A stretch of DNA of 64,000 nt, taken from assembly GCF_009806985.1 (NCBI RefSeq), contig NZ_WUAX01000005.1, forward strand, positions 62,001 through 126,000, given 5' to 3'. The translations under genes were made by a program, and so were the position numbers. The notes under the pieces are model-generated. The model ran no database searches. It was not told the origin of the DNA and saw only the letters and a program-made list of their open reading frames with translations. The DNA is from Halorubrum sp. JWXQ-INN 858 (GTDB lineage Archaea > Halobacteriota > Halobacteria > Halobacteriales > Haloferacaceae). This document shows, piece after piece, positions 52,753-61,491 of the stretch; position 1 is the first letter of the stretch; each line of letters begins with the position of its first letter.

Positions 52753-53790
52753 TCACTCCCGGCGAAGCACCAGCACGTGTCGCGTCAGCGACCGGTGCAC
52801 CCGGCGCTCGAAGGCCGCCTCGACCGTCCACCCGGCGTCGTGCGCGAGCCCGCGCCAGTCGCGGTCGGCGACGACCACGGCTTGCGGAGCGACGCGGGCG
52901 GCCTCGGCGAGCGCGCCGCCGACGAGGTCGGCGAGCTCGTGGCGGGCGATCTTCGACTGTCGACCGTACGGGGCGTCGAAGGCGACGCCGTCGACCGCGC
53001 CGTCCCGGAGCGGGAGCGCCGTCGCGTCGCCGCGGGCGACGTGCCACCCCGGTTCCCGGGCGTCGCCGAGGTACTCCCGCAGGTTCCGTCGGGTCCCGCG
53101 GACCATCTTCGTCTGGGCGTCGCAGGCGACGACGTCGGTCCCGACGAGCCCCGCTTCCAGCGGGAGCCCGCCGGTGCCACACATCGGGTCGAGCAGGGTC
53201 CGACCGGGGGCGGCACCGGCGAGGTTGACGTACGCGCGGGCGTCCGCGGGGGCCATGCTCCCGGGTTGGAAGAAGGGCCGGTCCGTCGGTTTCGGCGAGA
53301 ACTCCCGGGACGGCTCCGCGGCGACCCAGCCGAGCGCACACAGCGACGCGTCGCTCCCGTCGGCCCCGGCGACCGCGTCGTGTTCGGCCCGCGGGCCGGC
53401 GGCGAACAGCGCGCGCAGGACGTGGTCGGGGTCGTCGAGGTCGACCGTGAAGCCGCGGTCGACGAGGACGCTCCCGAGCCCGCGCTCGGCCGCCTCCGTG
53501 GAGACGGCGGCCGTGTTGCGGACGTTCCGCGCGCGGACGGCGACGCTCCCCTCGCGATCGAGGGGTGCGGCCGACAGCAGGGCGACCGCGGCCCCGACGT
53601 CGGCGTCGGTCCGGCCGACCGCCTCGTGGACCGCGCGGGTGTACGCCAGGCGATCGACGCTGTCGCCGACCGCGGCGGCGCGGGCGGTCCCGGGTGCGAG
53701 GAGCTCGACCGACGCGGCCGCGGTCGACGCCTCGGCGGCGGCGAAGGCGTCCTCCTCTCCCGCCAGCTCGATCCAGTACACGACACCCAT
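52753..53790 (-). CDS. tRNA (guanine(10)-N2)-methyltransferase, archaeal TrmG10 type
   Basis: 345 residues. An N-terminal THUMP-like half (~1-160) is followed by a Rossmann-fold methyltransferase with SAM-binding LLDPMCGTGGLPLEAGL and the amino-methylation motif DAPYGRQS (the D-x-P-Y type). This order is that of archaeal Trm-G10/Trm11-like enzymes methylating G10 of tRNA. The start MGVVYWIELAG at 53790 is chosen over an ATG five codons upstream. It is divergent from tbp, with 97 bp between them. Confidence 0.88.
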   Translation of the reverse strand: MGVVYWIELAGEEDAFAAAEASTAAASVELLAPGTARAAAVGDSVDRLAYTRAVHEAVGRTDADVGAAVALLSAAPLDREGSVAVRARNVRNTAAVSTEAAERGLGSVLVDRGFTVDLDDPDHVLRALFAAGPRAEHDAVAGADGSDASLCALGWVAAEPSREFSPKPTDRPFFQPGSMAPADARAYVNLAGAAPGRTLLDPMCGTGGLPLEAGLVGTDVVACDAQTKMVRGTRRNLREYLGDAREPGWHVARGDATALPLRDGAVDGVAFDAPYGRQSKIARHELADLVGGALAEAARVAPQAVVVADRDWRGLAHDAGWTVEAAFERRVHRSLTRHVLVLRRE

Positions 53791-53853
53791 CGAGCGGGCG
53801 GTCACAAGAGGGCGACGGTTCCGGGCCCGACCGCGGTCCGGTCCCTACCAACC

Positions 53854-53860
53854 TTTTTAA
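53854..53860 (+). promoter_or_regulatory. TATA box of the TBP gene
   Basis: TTTTTAA, 28-34 bp upstream of the tbp ATG, in an ACCAACC-TTTTTAAACC context. An out-of-frame ATG at 53880 lies between the box and the gene. Confidence 0.6.
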
Positions 53861-53887
53861 ACCGTTGCCCAGTGTCCTCATGTACGA

Positions 53888-54448
53888 ATGGCCGTCCCGA
53901 AGGACACGCTCGCGATCGAGAACGTCGTCGCCTCCACCGGGATCGGACAGGAACTCGACCTCCAGAGCGTCGCGATGGACCTCGAGGGCGCGGACTACGA
54001 CCCCGAGCAGTTCCCCGGTCTCGTCTACCGCACCGTCGACCCGAAGTCGGCGGCGCTCATCTTCCGATCCGGCAAGATCGTCTGTACGGGGGCGAACTCG
54101 ATCGCTGCCGTCCACGAGAGCCTCGAAACCGTGTTCGAGAGGCTCCGAGACCTCAGTATCCCGATCGACGACGACCCGGAGATAACCGTTCAGAACATCG
54201 TCACCTCCGCCGACCTCGGGGAGACCCTCAACCTCAACGCGATCGCCATCGGGCTCGGATTAGAGCACATCGAGTACGAGCCCGAGCAGTTCCCCGGCCT
54301 CGTCTATCGGCTGGACGAGCCCGACGTCGTCGCCCTGCTGTTCGGCAGCGGCAAGCTCGTCGTCACCGGCGGGACGGACCCCGACGACGCCGCGGCCGCC
54401 GTCGACGTCATCGTCGACCGGCTCGGCGATCTCGGGCTGCTCGGCTGA
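53888..54448 (+). CDS. tbp: TATA-box-binding protein
   Basis: 186 residues, the two-fold-repeated saddle of archaeal TBP. Repeat 1 (about 6-92) and repeat 2 (about 97-182) share IENVVAST / VQNIVTSADL, YDPEQFPGLVYR / YEPEQFPGLVYR, and FRSGKIVCTGAN / FGSGKLVVTGGT, the DNA-minor-groove strands. It is very acidic overall, including the C-terminus, as expected for a halophile. Haloarchaea often encode several TBPs; this looks like a full-length canonical copy. Its own promoter has a strong TATA box. Confidence 0.97.
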   Translation: MAVPKDTLAIENVVASTGIGQELDLQSVAMDLEGADYDPEQFPGLVYRTVDPKSAALIFRSGKIVCTGANSIAAVHESLETVFERLRDLSIPIDDDPEITVQNIVTSADLGETLNLNAIAIGLGLEHIEYEPEQFPGLVYRLDEPDVVALLFGSGKLVVTGGTDPDDAAAAVDVIVDRLGDLGLLG

Positions 54449-54492
54449 ACCGAACCCACGGTCCCTTTCACTCCCCGCTCCGTACCGCGCGT

Positions 54493-54852
54493 ATGCTCCT
54501 GCAGACGGTCTCGCCGATCGAAGTGCTCGGAACCACCGTCCTGTTCGCGCTGTTCCTCTCGCTCACCGCGCACCTGGCGGCTCGGAACGTGCTCGGCGAC
54601 GTGGACCCGCGACGCGCGCTGTACGTCGGCCCGTTCCCGGCGGTCGTCGCCGTCGTCGGCGGCGCGTTCTCGATCCCGGCGTTCGTGACGGTCCCGATCG
54701 CGCTGGCGGCGGACGCCGCCATGTTCCGGTGGAGCTACGAGCGATCGCCCCGGACCGTGCTGGCGATGACCGTCATCCACGTCGTGATCACCGTCCTCCT
54801 CGGCGTCGTCCTCGGCGGGATCGTGCTCCTGTTGGCGACTCGGCCGACCTGA
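54493..54852 (+). CDS. Small membrane protein, unknown function (four TM)
   Basis: 119 residues. Hydrophobic helices are at roughly 8-32, 44-60, 63-78 and 90-115 with short polar links such as NVLGDVDPRRALY. No family is firmly recognised; similar haloarchaeal hypotheticals follow tbp-like genes. The ATG at 54493 is the natural start; the frame extends back through tbp in a non-coding manner. 44 bp after tbp on the same strand, so possibly co-transcribed. Confidence 0.65.
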   Translation: MLLQTVSPIEVLGTTVLFALFLSLTAHLAARNVLGDVDPRRALYVGPFPAVVAVVGGAFSIPAFVTVPIALAADAAMFRWSYERSPRTVLAMTVIHVVITVLLGVVLGGIVLLLATRPT

Positions 54853-54930
54853 CGAGGGGCCGGCGGCCCCTCGGCTTCCGCCCCGCACCCACCCGTTCCT
54901 CTCCGCGTCCGTCCCTGCTCACTCCACTCC

Positions 54931-54984
54931 CGTCCCGTCACTACCCACTCCTTCCGTCCCGTCACTACCCACTCCTTCCGTCCC
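54931..54984. repeat. 24-bp tandem repeat upstream of the CPBP gene
   Basis: Two exact copies of CGTCCCGTCACTACCCACTC plus CTTC (54931-54954, 54955-54978) and the start of a third. Confidence 0.88.
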
Positions 54985-55059
54985 GCCCTCACCGATCCCC
55001 CTCGCTTCGTCCCGGCACGTGACGAACGCCTTTAGGTCGGTCGCCGACCCACCCGCGGT

Positions 55060-56121
55060 ATGCACCCGGTCGTAGCCCTCCGAAACGCGTTCCGAAACCC
55101 GACCGAGCGACGGCTCCGCGCGCCGCTTCGGATCGTCGCCGGCGGGATCGTGCTCGTCGCCGCGGTCATCGCCGCCCAGGTCGGAGTCGTTCTCGCGCTC
55201 CACTCGAGGCTCGACCCGGCGTCGTCGCTCGAGTTCGACTCCGCGCTCGTCTTCGGGCTCTCGGCCGTCGCGGCGGGGGTCGCCGTCCTCGTGGCCCTCG
55301 TCCCGGTCGCGTGGGTTCTCGACAAGCGAACGGTCGCCGACTACGGCTTCCGGTTCGACCGCGACTGGTGGGCCGACTGCGCGTTCGGGCTCGGGCTCGG
55401 CGTCGCTCTCCAGGCGGCCGTCTTCCTCGTCGGCTGGGCCGCCGGATGGTTCACCGTGGTCGGCGTGTTCCGGGCCGACGGCTCCTTCCTGCTGGGGTTC
55501 GCCGCCCTGGTCGGGCTGTTCGTCGTCGTGGGGGTGTACGAGGAGGCGCTGGTCCGTGGCTGGTTGCTCACGAACCTCGCGGAGGGGCTCCGGTCCGCCG
55601 GGACCCGCGCCGCGGTCGTTGTCGCACTCGTCGCCTCGTCGGCGGTGTTCGGGCTCCTCCACGCCGGCAACCCCGGCGCGACGCCGTTCGCCGTCGCGGT
55701 GATCTCGCTGGCGGGCGTCATGCTGGCGGCCGGCTACCTCCTCACCGGCGAGCTCGCGATCCCGATCGGGATCCACGTGACCTGGAACCTCGCGCAGGGC
55801 GCGGTGTTCGGACACGGCGTCAGCGGCCTCGGCACCGAGGTGACCGTCGTCGCCACCGAGACGACGGGGCCCGCCCTGTGGACCGGCGGCGGCTTCGGAC
55901 CGGAGGGCGGGCTGCTCGGGCTGTTCGCCGTCCTCGCCGGCTGCGTCGCGGTCGTCGGCTGGGTCCGGCTCCGGACCGGCGACCTCGGGATCCACCCCGT
56001 CGTGACGACGCCGACGCTCCGCGGCGATCGCCCGCGGGAGGAGGACTCGTCGGCGGCGGCGGCGGACGCCGACTCGGTCGCCGAGCCCGTCACCGAGACG
56101 GAACCCGACGAGCGCCCCTGA
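55060..56121 (+). CDS. CPBP family intramembrane metalloprotease (Rce1/Abi-like)
   Basis: 353 residues with about eight helices. CPBP motifs are VYEEALVRGWLL (E-E-x3-R), FGLLHAGNP (F-x3-H) and GIHVTWNL (H-x3-N/B), the putative active site in the membrane. The family cleaves prenylated proteins in eukaryotes and has roles in bacteriocin immunity or surface-protein processing in prokaryotes; haloarchaeal substrates are unknown. The C-terminal ~40 residues are an acidic Ala/Asp/Glu tail. A CCTTTAGG element ~28 bp upstream is a weak TATA candidate. It converges on the helicase gene with an 11-bp gap. Confidence 0.88.
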   Translation: MHPVVALRNAFRNPTERRLRAPLRIVAGGIVLVAAVIAAQVGVVLALHSRLDPASSLEFDSALVFGLSAVAAGVAVLVALVPVAWVLDKRTVADYGFRFDRDWWADCAFGLGLGVALQAAVFLVGWAAGWFTVVGVFRADGSFLLGFAALVGLFVVVGVYEEALVRGWLLTNLAEGLRSAGTRAAVVVALVASSAVFGLLHAGNPGATPFAVAVISLAGVMLAAGYLLTGELAIPIGIHVTWNLAQGAVFGHGVSGLGTEVTVVATETTGPALWTGGGFGPEGGLLGLFAVLAGCVAVVGWVRLRTGDLGIHPVVTTPTLRGDRPREEDSSAAAADADSVAEPVTETEPDERP

Positions 56122-56132
56122 CTCGGCCGCCC

Positions 56133-58319
56133 CTACGGTTTCGGTGGCGGCCCGTCGTAGGCGTCGTGGTCGCTGTAGAAGTTCAACATCGCGAACTTCA
56201 GCTTCTCCGGGGCGATGTCGAGCAGCTCCGCGCGCTCCTCGGGCGGGAACGCGTCCCGGACGGAGTACTTGCCCATGTCCGCGGTCGTGTACCGGCGGTC
56301 CACGAGGACCCGGACGCCGTAGTCGTCCGGGCCGCGTATCACGCGACCGAGCGCCTGTCTGGTCTTGCGTATCGTGGGGATCTCGACGGCGTACGACCAC
56401 CCCGGGTCGCGGGACCCGCCGCGGCCCGCGAACGCGCGGTCGTACGCGTCCTGTACCGCCGCCATCCGGTCGGAGAGGTGCGGGTAGGGCACCCCCACGA
56501 CGACGACCGTCCGGGCGTCGTCACCGTCGAAGCTCACCCCCTCCGCGAGGGTGCCCCACAGCGAGGTGAACAGCGCGGCGTCGTCGCTCGCGACGAACGC
56601 GTCGCGCAGCCGTTCCTCGTCCTCGCCGGGGCCGTCGAGGTGGAGCGTCCCGAGGTCCGCTCCGGCGAGCCCGCCGCCGCCGAGCCGCTCGTGGTAGCGC
56701 TCGGCCTCGCTGTAGGAGGGGAAGAAGACGAGCGTGTTGCCCGGCGTGAACCGGATCGCGTCCCGAACCAGCCCCCCGACGGCGTCCTGCGTCTCCGGGT
56801 CGTTGCGCTCGGAGGCAAACAGCGGCGGCGCGTCGACCGCGAACGTCCGGCGGTTCCCCTCGGGGTACGCCATCCCGTACGCGAGGGTGGCGGCGTCGTC
56901 GACGCCGAGCACCTCCGACGTGACGTCGAACGGGCGGAGGGTCGCGCTCATCAGTACCGACGCCGCCACCTCGTCGAACAGCTCGCTCGTGACCTCCCGC
57001 GGGATACAGGTGTACAGCTCCGCGCGGCCGTACACCTCGTCGGTGCCGCCGTCGCGGCGCACCGAGACGACCGGGTACTGGCCGAGTGCGGTCCCCTCCG
57101 CCATCCACGTCGAGACGAAGCGGGCGGCCTGGAGGGTCCGACACTCCGTCCGGCTCGTGGTCTCGCCCTCGCGGTACCGGCGCTCGTACTCCTCGTCGAG
57201 CGCCTTCCCGAGCTGGATCGCGAGCTCGGTGTCGACGTCGATCCCGGGCCCCTCGTACCGCTGGAGAAACGCCAGCGTCAGGTCGTCCCGCCGGTCGTCG
57301 TTGGCGATAGACACGTCCTCCCACGTCTCCCCGACGCCCTCGCGCGCGCCGAACCCGAGCGCGTCGTCGTACGTCTCGACGAGCGCGTCGCGGAACGCGC
57401 CGAGGACGTTCCCCGCGGCCTCCGCGCGGGAGTCGTCGCTGTCGGCGATCTCCTCCAGCGCGGCGTCGAGGCTGTTCTCGGTGAGCGTGCGGGTCGCGTG
57501 GTCCCGGGCGGCGTCCTCGACGTTGTGCGCCTCGTCGAAGACGGTGATCACCTCGGCGGGATCGCGGCCGATCCACCGGAAGAACTGCTCGCGGATGTTC
57601 GGGTCGAGCAGGTGGTGGTAGTTACAGACGACGAGGTCGACGCCCTCCAGTCCCTCCTTGAGCAGCTCGTAGCCGCACAGCCCCCGCTCGTCGGCGTACG
57701 CGTACACGTCTTCGGGGGTTCTGACGTCGTCGAACAGCCACGCGAAGAAGTCGTCGGTGTCCCGCGTGAGGTTGTTCCGGTAGTGGTCACAGACCGACGT
57801 CTCCTCGAAGCCGTCGAGGTCGTCGGTCACGGCGTCGAGCTCCTCCATGACGGCCTCGCGGGCCTCGGCCGCGCCCGCGTCGCCCTCGCGGCTCTCCGCG
57901 AGCAGGTCGCGCTGGCGGGCTTCCAGCTCCCGCACGTCGCCCTCCGTCTCGACCAGGTCGCGCGTGGTGTCGCGGAGCGTCTGACACTCCTGGTAGTCGA
58001 CGTCGATGTGACACATCGACGCCTTCCCCTTGAACACGACCGCGCGGATCGGCTCCGTCTCGGCGATCGCGCGGGCGTCCGCGACGAACTGGCGCATCTG
58101 CTGGTGGACGTTCGTCGTGATGACGACGGTGCGGTCGTGCTCGCGGGCGTGCTCCAACGCGGGCACGAGCGCGGAGAGGGTCTTCCCGGTCCCCGGCGCG
58201 CCCTCGAACAACACGTCCTGGCCCCGGGACAGCGCGTTGGCGACCCTATCCATCGCCTCGCGCTGGTTCGGGTAGGGCTCTTCATACGGGAAGAACCGCA
58301 GGTACGACGGCGCTGACAC
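56133..58319 (-). CDS. XPD/Rad3-like Fe-S DNA helicase
   Basis: 728 residues, superfamily 2. Walker A EGAPGTGKT (39-47), four cysteines for a 4Fe-4S cluster at C103, C112, C177 and C215, the DEAH box in VFDEAHNVED (262-265), arch-like helices between, and C-terminal motifs with ASVLMSATLRPFDV, FFPSYSEAERYHERL, LWGTLAEGVSF and RQALGRVIRGPDDYG. The set and order of cysteines fit archaeal XPD, a 5'-3' helicase for repair or R-loop handling, or a DinG-like relative. The segment between C112 and C177 is enlarged and coiled-coil-like (VRELEARQRDLLAESREG). Confidence 0.92.
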   Translation of the reverse strand: MSAPSYLRFFPYEEPYPNQREAMDRVANALSRGQDVLFEGAPGTGKTLSALVPALEHAREHDRTVVITTNVHQQMRQFVADARAIAETEPIRAVVFKGKASMCHIDVDYQECQTLRDTTRDLVETEGDVRELEARQRDLLAESREGDAGAAEAREAVMEELDAVTDDLDGFEETSVCDHYRNNLTRDTDDFFAWLFDDVRTPEDVYAYADERGLCGYELLKEGLEGVDLVVCNYHHLLDPNIREQFFRWIGRDPAEVITVFDEAHNVEDAARDHATRTLTENSLDAALEEIADSDDSRAEAAGNVLGAFRDALVETYDDALGFGAREGVGETWEDVSIANDDRRDDLTLAFLQRYEGPGIDVDTELAIQLGKALDEEYERRYREGETTSRTECRTLQAARFVSTWMAEGTALGQYPVVSVRRDGGTDEVYGRAELYTCIPREVTSELFDEVAASVLMSATLRPFDVTSEVLGVDDAATLAYGMAYPEGNRRTFAVDAPPLFASERNDPETQDAVGGLVRDAIRFTPGNTLVFFPSYSEAERYHERLGGGGLAGADLGTLHLDGPGEDEERLRDAFVASDDAALFTSLWGTLAEGVSFDGDDARTVVVVGVPYPHLSDRMAAVQDAYDRAFAGRGGSRDPGWSYAVEIPTIRKTRQALGRVIRGPDDYGVRVLVDRRYTTADMGKYSVRDAFPPEERAELLDIAPEKLKFAMLNFYSDHDAYDGPPPKP

Positions 58320-58524
58320 GGTCCCGGTTTCGGCGGCATCGGCTAAAAGGGGTCGGGTACCTCCGTGGAAGTGGTCGATCCCTCCGTTGGGTCGGGTCGC
58401 CCGATCGCACGTGGTCGGAGGAGGCCCGCCGTTCGAACCTCGTATATATGCGTTTGGGACGTGAGCGCACCGGACACACTTTCCCGGCAGGTATTACCTC
58501 TTTCATGGCGTCCGATCGGCCGCT

Positions 58525-58989
58525 ATGGCGACTGAAACCGCGACGGCGACGGACGTATCGACCGGGACCGACGAGTGGAAGGCGGGGATGGTTGGGGGGC
58601 TCGCCGGCGGGCTCGTCTTCGGCGCGTTGATGTCGATGATGATGCCACACATCGTCGAGACGGCGATCCCCGGGATGTACGGGCTGCCGGCGAGCGGGAC
58701 GGTCGGCTGGGGGATCCACATGGCTCACTCGGCGGTGCTGGGTGTCGTCTTCGCCGGGATCGTCGGCCTCCGTCCCGAACTCGGGGCGAGCACGGGGAGA
58801 TCCGTCGGGGTCGGCGTCGCCTACGGCGTCGTGCTCTGGGTCGTGCTCGCGACGTTCGTCATGCCCGCGTGGGTCGGCGCGATGACGCCGATGAGCCCGC
58901 CCGTCCCCGACGTCAACCCGATGAGCCTCGTCGGACACGTCGTCTACGGGGCCGTCCTCGGCGGCGTCTACGCCGCCGTCGGAAACTGA
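58525..58989 (+). CDS. Membrane protein, unknown function (four TM)
   Basis: 154 residues. A polar Thr/Ala-rich N-terminus (1-20) is followed by glycine-rich helices at about 21-40, 63-83, 91-112 and 134-152; the loop MMMPHIVETAIPGMYGLPAS is conserved-looking. It resembles small haloarchaeal or YagU-like integral membrane proteins; no function known. A TATATAT at about 58443 lies 75 bp upstream, leaving a ~50-nt leader, or a nearer GTATTACC at about 58489 may act. Divergent from the helicase gene. Confidence 0.6.
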   Translation: MATETATATDVSTGTDEWKAGMVGGLAGGLVFGALMSMMMPHIVETAIPGMYGLPASGTVGWGIHMAHSAVLGVVFAGIVGLRPELGASTGRSVGVGVAYGVVLWVVLATFVMPAWVGAMTPMSPPVPDVNPMSLVGHVVYGAVLGGVYAAVGN

Positions 58990-59005
58990 TCGGATCGGGC
59001 CCTTC

Positions 59006-59096
59006 CTGCACGACGCGTTGCTGTACGACACGGTTCTGTACGACGCGTTTCTGTACGATGCGGTTCGTGCACGACACGGTTCTGTGCGATCCGCTT
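59006..59096. repeat. 15-bp tandem repeat
   Basis: Six units of CTGTACGACGCGGTT-type sequence start at 59006, 59021, 59036, 59051, 59066 (one extra base) and 59082, each with one to four changes. They begin 16 bp after the preceding stop codon. Confidence 0.87.
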
Positions 59097-59164
59097 TCGC
59101 TACCCACACCGTCCGGCGTTCGTCCCCCGCTTTCCTTCGCTCTCGTCCGCGCCCGCCACCGGCC

Positions 59165-59171
59165 TTTTTAA
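59165..59171 (+). promoter_or_regulatory. TATA box of the ACT-domain gene
   Basis: TTTTTAA, 26-32 bp upstream of the ATG at 59197. Confidence 0.6.
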
Positions 59172-59196
59172 GCGCCCGCGCCGAGCACCCGTACGA

Positions 59197-59697
59197 ATGT
59201 TCGACGAGATCCTCGAGAAGTTCGAGGGGTCCCCCAGCCAGCAGGCCGTGATCCGGCTCCTCCTGGAGCGTGGCTTCTCCGTCAACGAGGCGGGGCGGGT
59301 CGTCTCCGGCGGGATCGAGATCCCGTACACGGGTATCGCGCGCGAGCTCGACGTCGACCGGCGCGTGGTGGACTCGACCACCGACGCGATCCTCGCGGAC
59401 CCCGACCTCCGGCGGATCTTCGCCAACATCTCGTCGGTGCCGAGCCTGATGGACCTCGCGCCCGTCCTCGATCTCACCGTGCTCACGATCGAGGTCGCGG
59501 CCGCCGACGAGGCCGGGATCGTCGCCGAGGTGACGGGGATCCTCGCGGACCACGGAGTCCCGATCCGGCAGGTGTTGAGCGAGGACCCAGAGTTCACCGA
59601 CGACCCCAAGCTGTACGTGATCACCGACGCTGATCTCCCCGGCGAGCTGCTCGTCGAGATCCGCGAACTGGGGTACGTCCGGCGCGTCGGTTTTTAA
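59197..59697 (+). CDS. ACT-domain regulator of amino acid metabolism
   Basis: 166 residues. The N-terminal ~75 residues are a helix-turn-helix-like segment (QQAVIRLLLERGFSVNEAGRVVSG and IARELDVDRRVVDSTTDAIL). An ACT domain follows at ~93-164 with VLTIEVAAADEAGIVAEVTGILADHGVPIRQVLSEDP (in part) and KLYVITDADLPGELLVEIREL. This fits the archaeal family annotated as ACT-containing regulator of amino acid metabolism, which binds amino acids and DNA. The ligand is not known. Its TATA box sets the start; radA follows about 210 bp later under its own promoter. Confidence 0.82.
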   Translation: MFDEILEKFEGSPSQQAVIRLLLERGFSVNEAGRVVSGGIEIPYTGIARELDVDRRVVDSTTDAILADPDLRRIFANISSVPSLMDLAPVLDLTVLTIEVAAADEAGIVAEVTGILADHGVPIRQVLSEDPEFTDDPKLYVITDADLPGELLVEIRELGYVRRVGF

Positions 59698-59876
59698 GGG
59701 TCCTCGATGACGTGCGTTCCATCGTCCGTTAGCGGAGCACGTTCGCCCGACGCTCGGCCATGAGTTTCGCTCGCACACGGTTCGGGCGGGTGCCACGATT
59801 TAGATGGGATGAGGAGCCACCCGCCCACCGAGGGATCGATCGGGTCGTTTCACTTTCAGTACGGTGTAAACGAGGC

Positions 59877-59882
59877 TTTATA
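59877..59882 (+). promoter_or_regulatory. TATA box of radA
   Basis: TTTATA, 27-32 bp before the ATG at 59909 and 21-26 bp before the in-frame ATG at 59903; the spacing fits the second Met better. Confidence 0.6.
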
Positions 59883-59908
59883 CCCGAAGCCGAACAAGCC
59901 GGATGTAC

Positions 59909-60940
59909 ATGCCCGAAGACGAACTCGAGGACCTCCCAGGCGTCGGCCCCGCGACCGCGGACAAGCTCGTCGAAAACGGATTCGAGAGCTACCAGTCGAT
60001 CGCCGTGGCGAGCCCCGGCGAGATGTCGAACACCGCGGACATCGGCGAGTCGTCGGCGGCGGACATCATCAACGCGGCCCGCAAGGCCGCCGACGTCGGC
60101 GGCTTCGAGACGGGCGCGACCGTGCTCGAACGACGCCAGGAGATCGGGAAGCTCTCCTGGCAGATCGACGAGGTCGACGACCTGCTCGGCGGCGGTATCG
60201 AGACCCAGTCGATCACCGAGGTGTACGGCGAGTTCGGCTCCGGGAAGTCACAGGTGACCCACCAGATGTCCGTCAACGTCCAGCTTTCCAAGGAGAACGG
60301 CGGGCTCGACGGCGGCTGCATCTTCGTCGACTCCGAGGACACGTTCCGTCCCGAGCGGATCGACGACATGGTCCGCGGGCTCGACGACGAGATCCTCGCC
60401 GACGAGATGGAGCGCCGCGAGATCGAGGGGACCCCGGCGAGCGAGGAAGCGATGGAGGAGCTCGTCGCGGCGTTCCTCGACCAGATCCACGTCGCGAAGG
60501 CGTTCAACTCCAACCACCAGATCCTGCTCGCGGAGAAGGCCAAGGAGCTCGCGGGCGAACAGGAGGAGGGCGAATGGCCCATCCGGATCGTCTGCGTCGA
60601 CTCGCTGACCGCCCACTTCCGCGCGGAGTACGTCGGCCGTGGGGAGCTGGCCGACCGTCAGCAGAAGCTCAACAAACACCTCCACGACCTGATGCGGATC
60701 GGCGACCTGTTCAACACCGCCATCCTCGTCACGAACCAGGTCGCGTCCAACCCCGACTCCTACTTCGGCGACCCGACGCAGGCGATCGGCGGCAACATCC
60801 TCGGTCACGCCTCCACCTTCCGGATGTATCTCCGGAAATCGAAGGGCGACAAGCGGATCGTTCGGCTCATCGACGCGCCGAACCTCCCCGACGGCGAGGC
60901 CGTGATGCGCGTCCAGGGAGCCGGCCTGAAACCCGAGTAG
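59909..60940 (+). CDS. radA: DNA repair and recombination protein RadA
   Basis: 343 residues, full-length archaeal RadA. It forms filaments on single-stranded DNA and performs strand exchange. The N-terminal helix-hairpin-helix domain has [13 protein letters not shown] (9-21), the polymerisation motif lies near [13 protein letters not shown], Walker A is GEFGSGKS (107-114), and Walker B lies in [17 protein letters not shown]2-like DNA loops are followed by [24 protein letters not shown] (in part). A moderately long insert [21 protein letters not shown] is typical of haloarchaeal RadA. Start chosen at the second Met on promoter spacing and N-terminal similarity; the first adds MY. Confidence 0.95.
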   Translation: MPEDELEDLPGVGPATADKLVENGFESYQSIAVASPGEMSNTADIGESSAADIINAARKAADVGGFETGATVLERRQEIGKLSWQIDEVDDLLGGGIETQSITEVYGEFGSGKSQVTHQMSVNVQLSKENGGLDGGCIFVDSEDTFRPERIDDMVRGLDDEILADEMERREIEGTPASEEAMEELVAAFLDQIHVAKAFNSNHQILLAEKAKELAGEQEEGEWPIRIVCVDSLTAHFRAEYVGRGELADRQQKLNKHLHDLMRIGDLFNTAILVTNQVASNPDSYFGDPTQAIGGNILGHASTFRMYLRKSKGDKRIVRLIDAPNLPDGEAVMRVQGAGLKPE

Positions 60941-61384
60941 GCCGCACGCGCCCCTTCGGCGCAGGGCAACCGCCGCTCTAACGTCCCTCCGACGCCCCTC
61001 CGGTGCGGGGCGACGGCCGCTCTAACGTCCCTCCGGCATCCCCCGGCATCCGTTCGGTCCCCGTGATCGGGCGGGTGGACGAACGTCTAATTCCCGGTCA
61101 AACGGCTGAAACGGGCGTTTACGGAGGTCCTACCCGCTTATTCGCGCTCGGTTCCCCGAGTGCCGCGGCGATTATTGCCTGATAATGGCGCGCCCGACAC
61201 GACAGGCCGCGAAGTCGCCGGCTTCCGCGACATCTCCGCGATCCCCGACGGGTCACACGTTCAGTTCTCGCGCAACAGTTGCCGAAGTATCGGCGAAGGA
61301 ACGACCTTATACACCATAATGTTGTCCGTATATTCCACACCGCGTGATTTATCAACGCTATTTTTTGTGAAACCCAACTCGAAC
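60941..61384. other. Spacer between radA and the ammonium transporter locus
   Basis: A GC-rich first part has a direct repeat of GCTCTAACGTCCCTCCG near 60972-60989 and again near 61018-61036. The second part (from about 61290) is unusually A/T-rich for this genome, with several TATA-like runs (CTTATACACC at about 61306, TATTTTTTGTG at about 61360), as in regulated promoters. No coding region was found. Confidence 0.5.
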
Positions 61385-61393
61385 GTTTATATA
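61385..61393 (+). promoter_or_regulatory. TATA box of the leader ORF-amt operon
   Basis: TTTATATAC in ACTCGAACG-TTTATATACTTC, the strongest TATA match near amt. A start about 24-27 bp beyond its end lands at 61417, exactly the GTG of the short leader frame. Confidence 0.65.
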
Positions 61394-61416
61394 CTTCTGT
61401 TACACGACCTGGATAC

Positions 61417-61491
61417 GTGATTCATAACACGAACACGGACGAAACGCGTTGTATCTCGGACATTCGTTTAACTGAGGTGGGTGAGGCGTGA
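61417..61491 (+). CDS. Candidate 24-residue leader peptide upstream of amt
   Basis: From GTG 61417 the frame reads [20 protein letters not shown] then VGEA and stops with TGA at 61489-61491, which overlaps the amt GTG (GTGA). It starts at the predicted transcription start, so translation would be leaderless, and amt would then depend on termination-reinitiation at the overlap. The amt frame has an in-frame stop (61482-61484) just before its GTG, so amt cannot start earlier. Sequence alone cannot show that the peptide is made. Confidence 0.5.
   Translation: MIHNTNTDETRCISDIRLTEVGEA

Noticed and set aside
53880..53900. ATG at 53880 as the start of tbp
   Set aside because: It is out of frame with TBP; the conserved N-terminus begins at 53888.
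55311..58316. About 1000-codon frame overlapping the CPBP gene and antisense to the helicase
   Set aside because: Runs through two well-supported genes; a GC-frame artefact.
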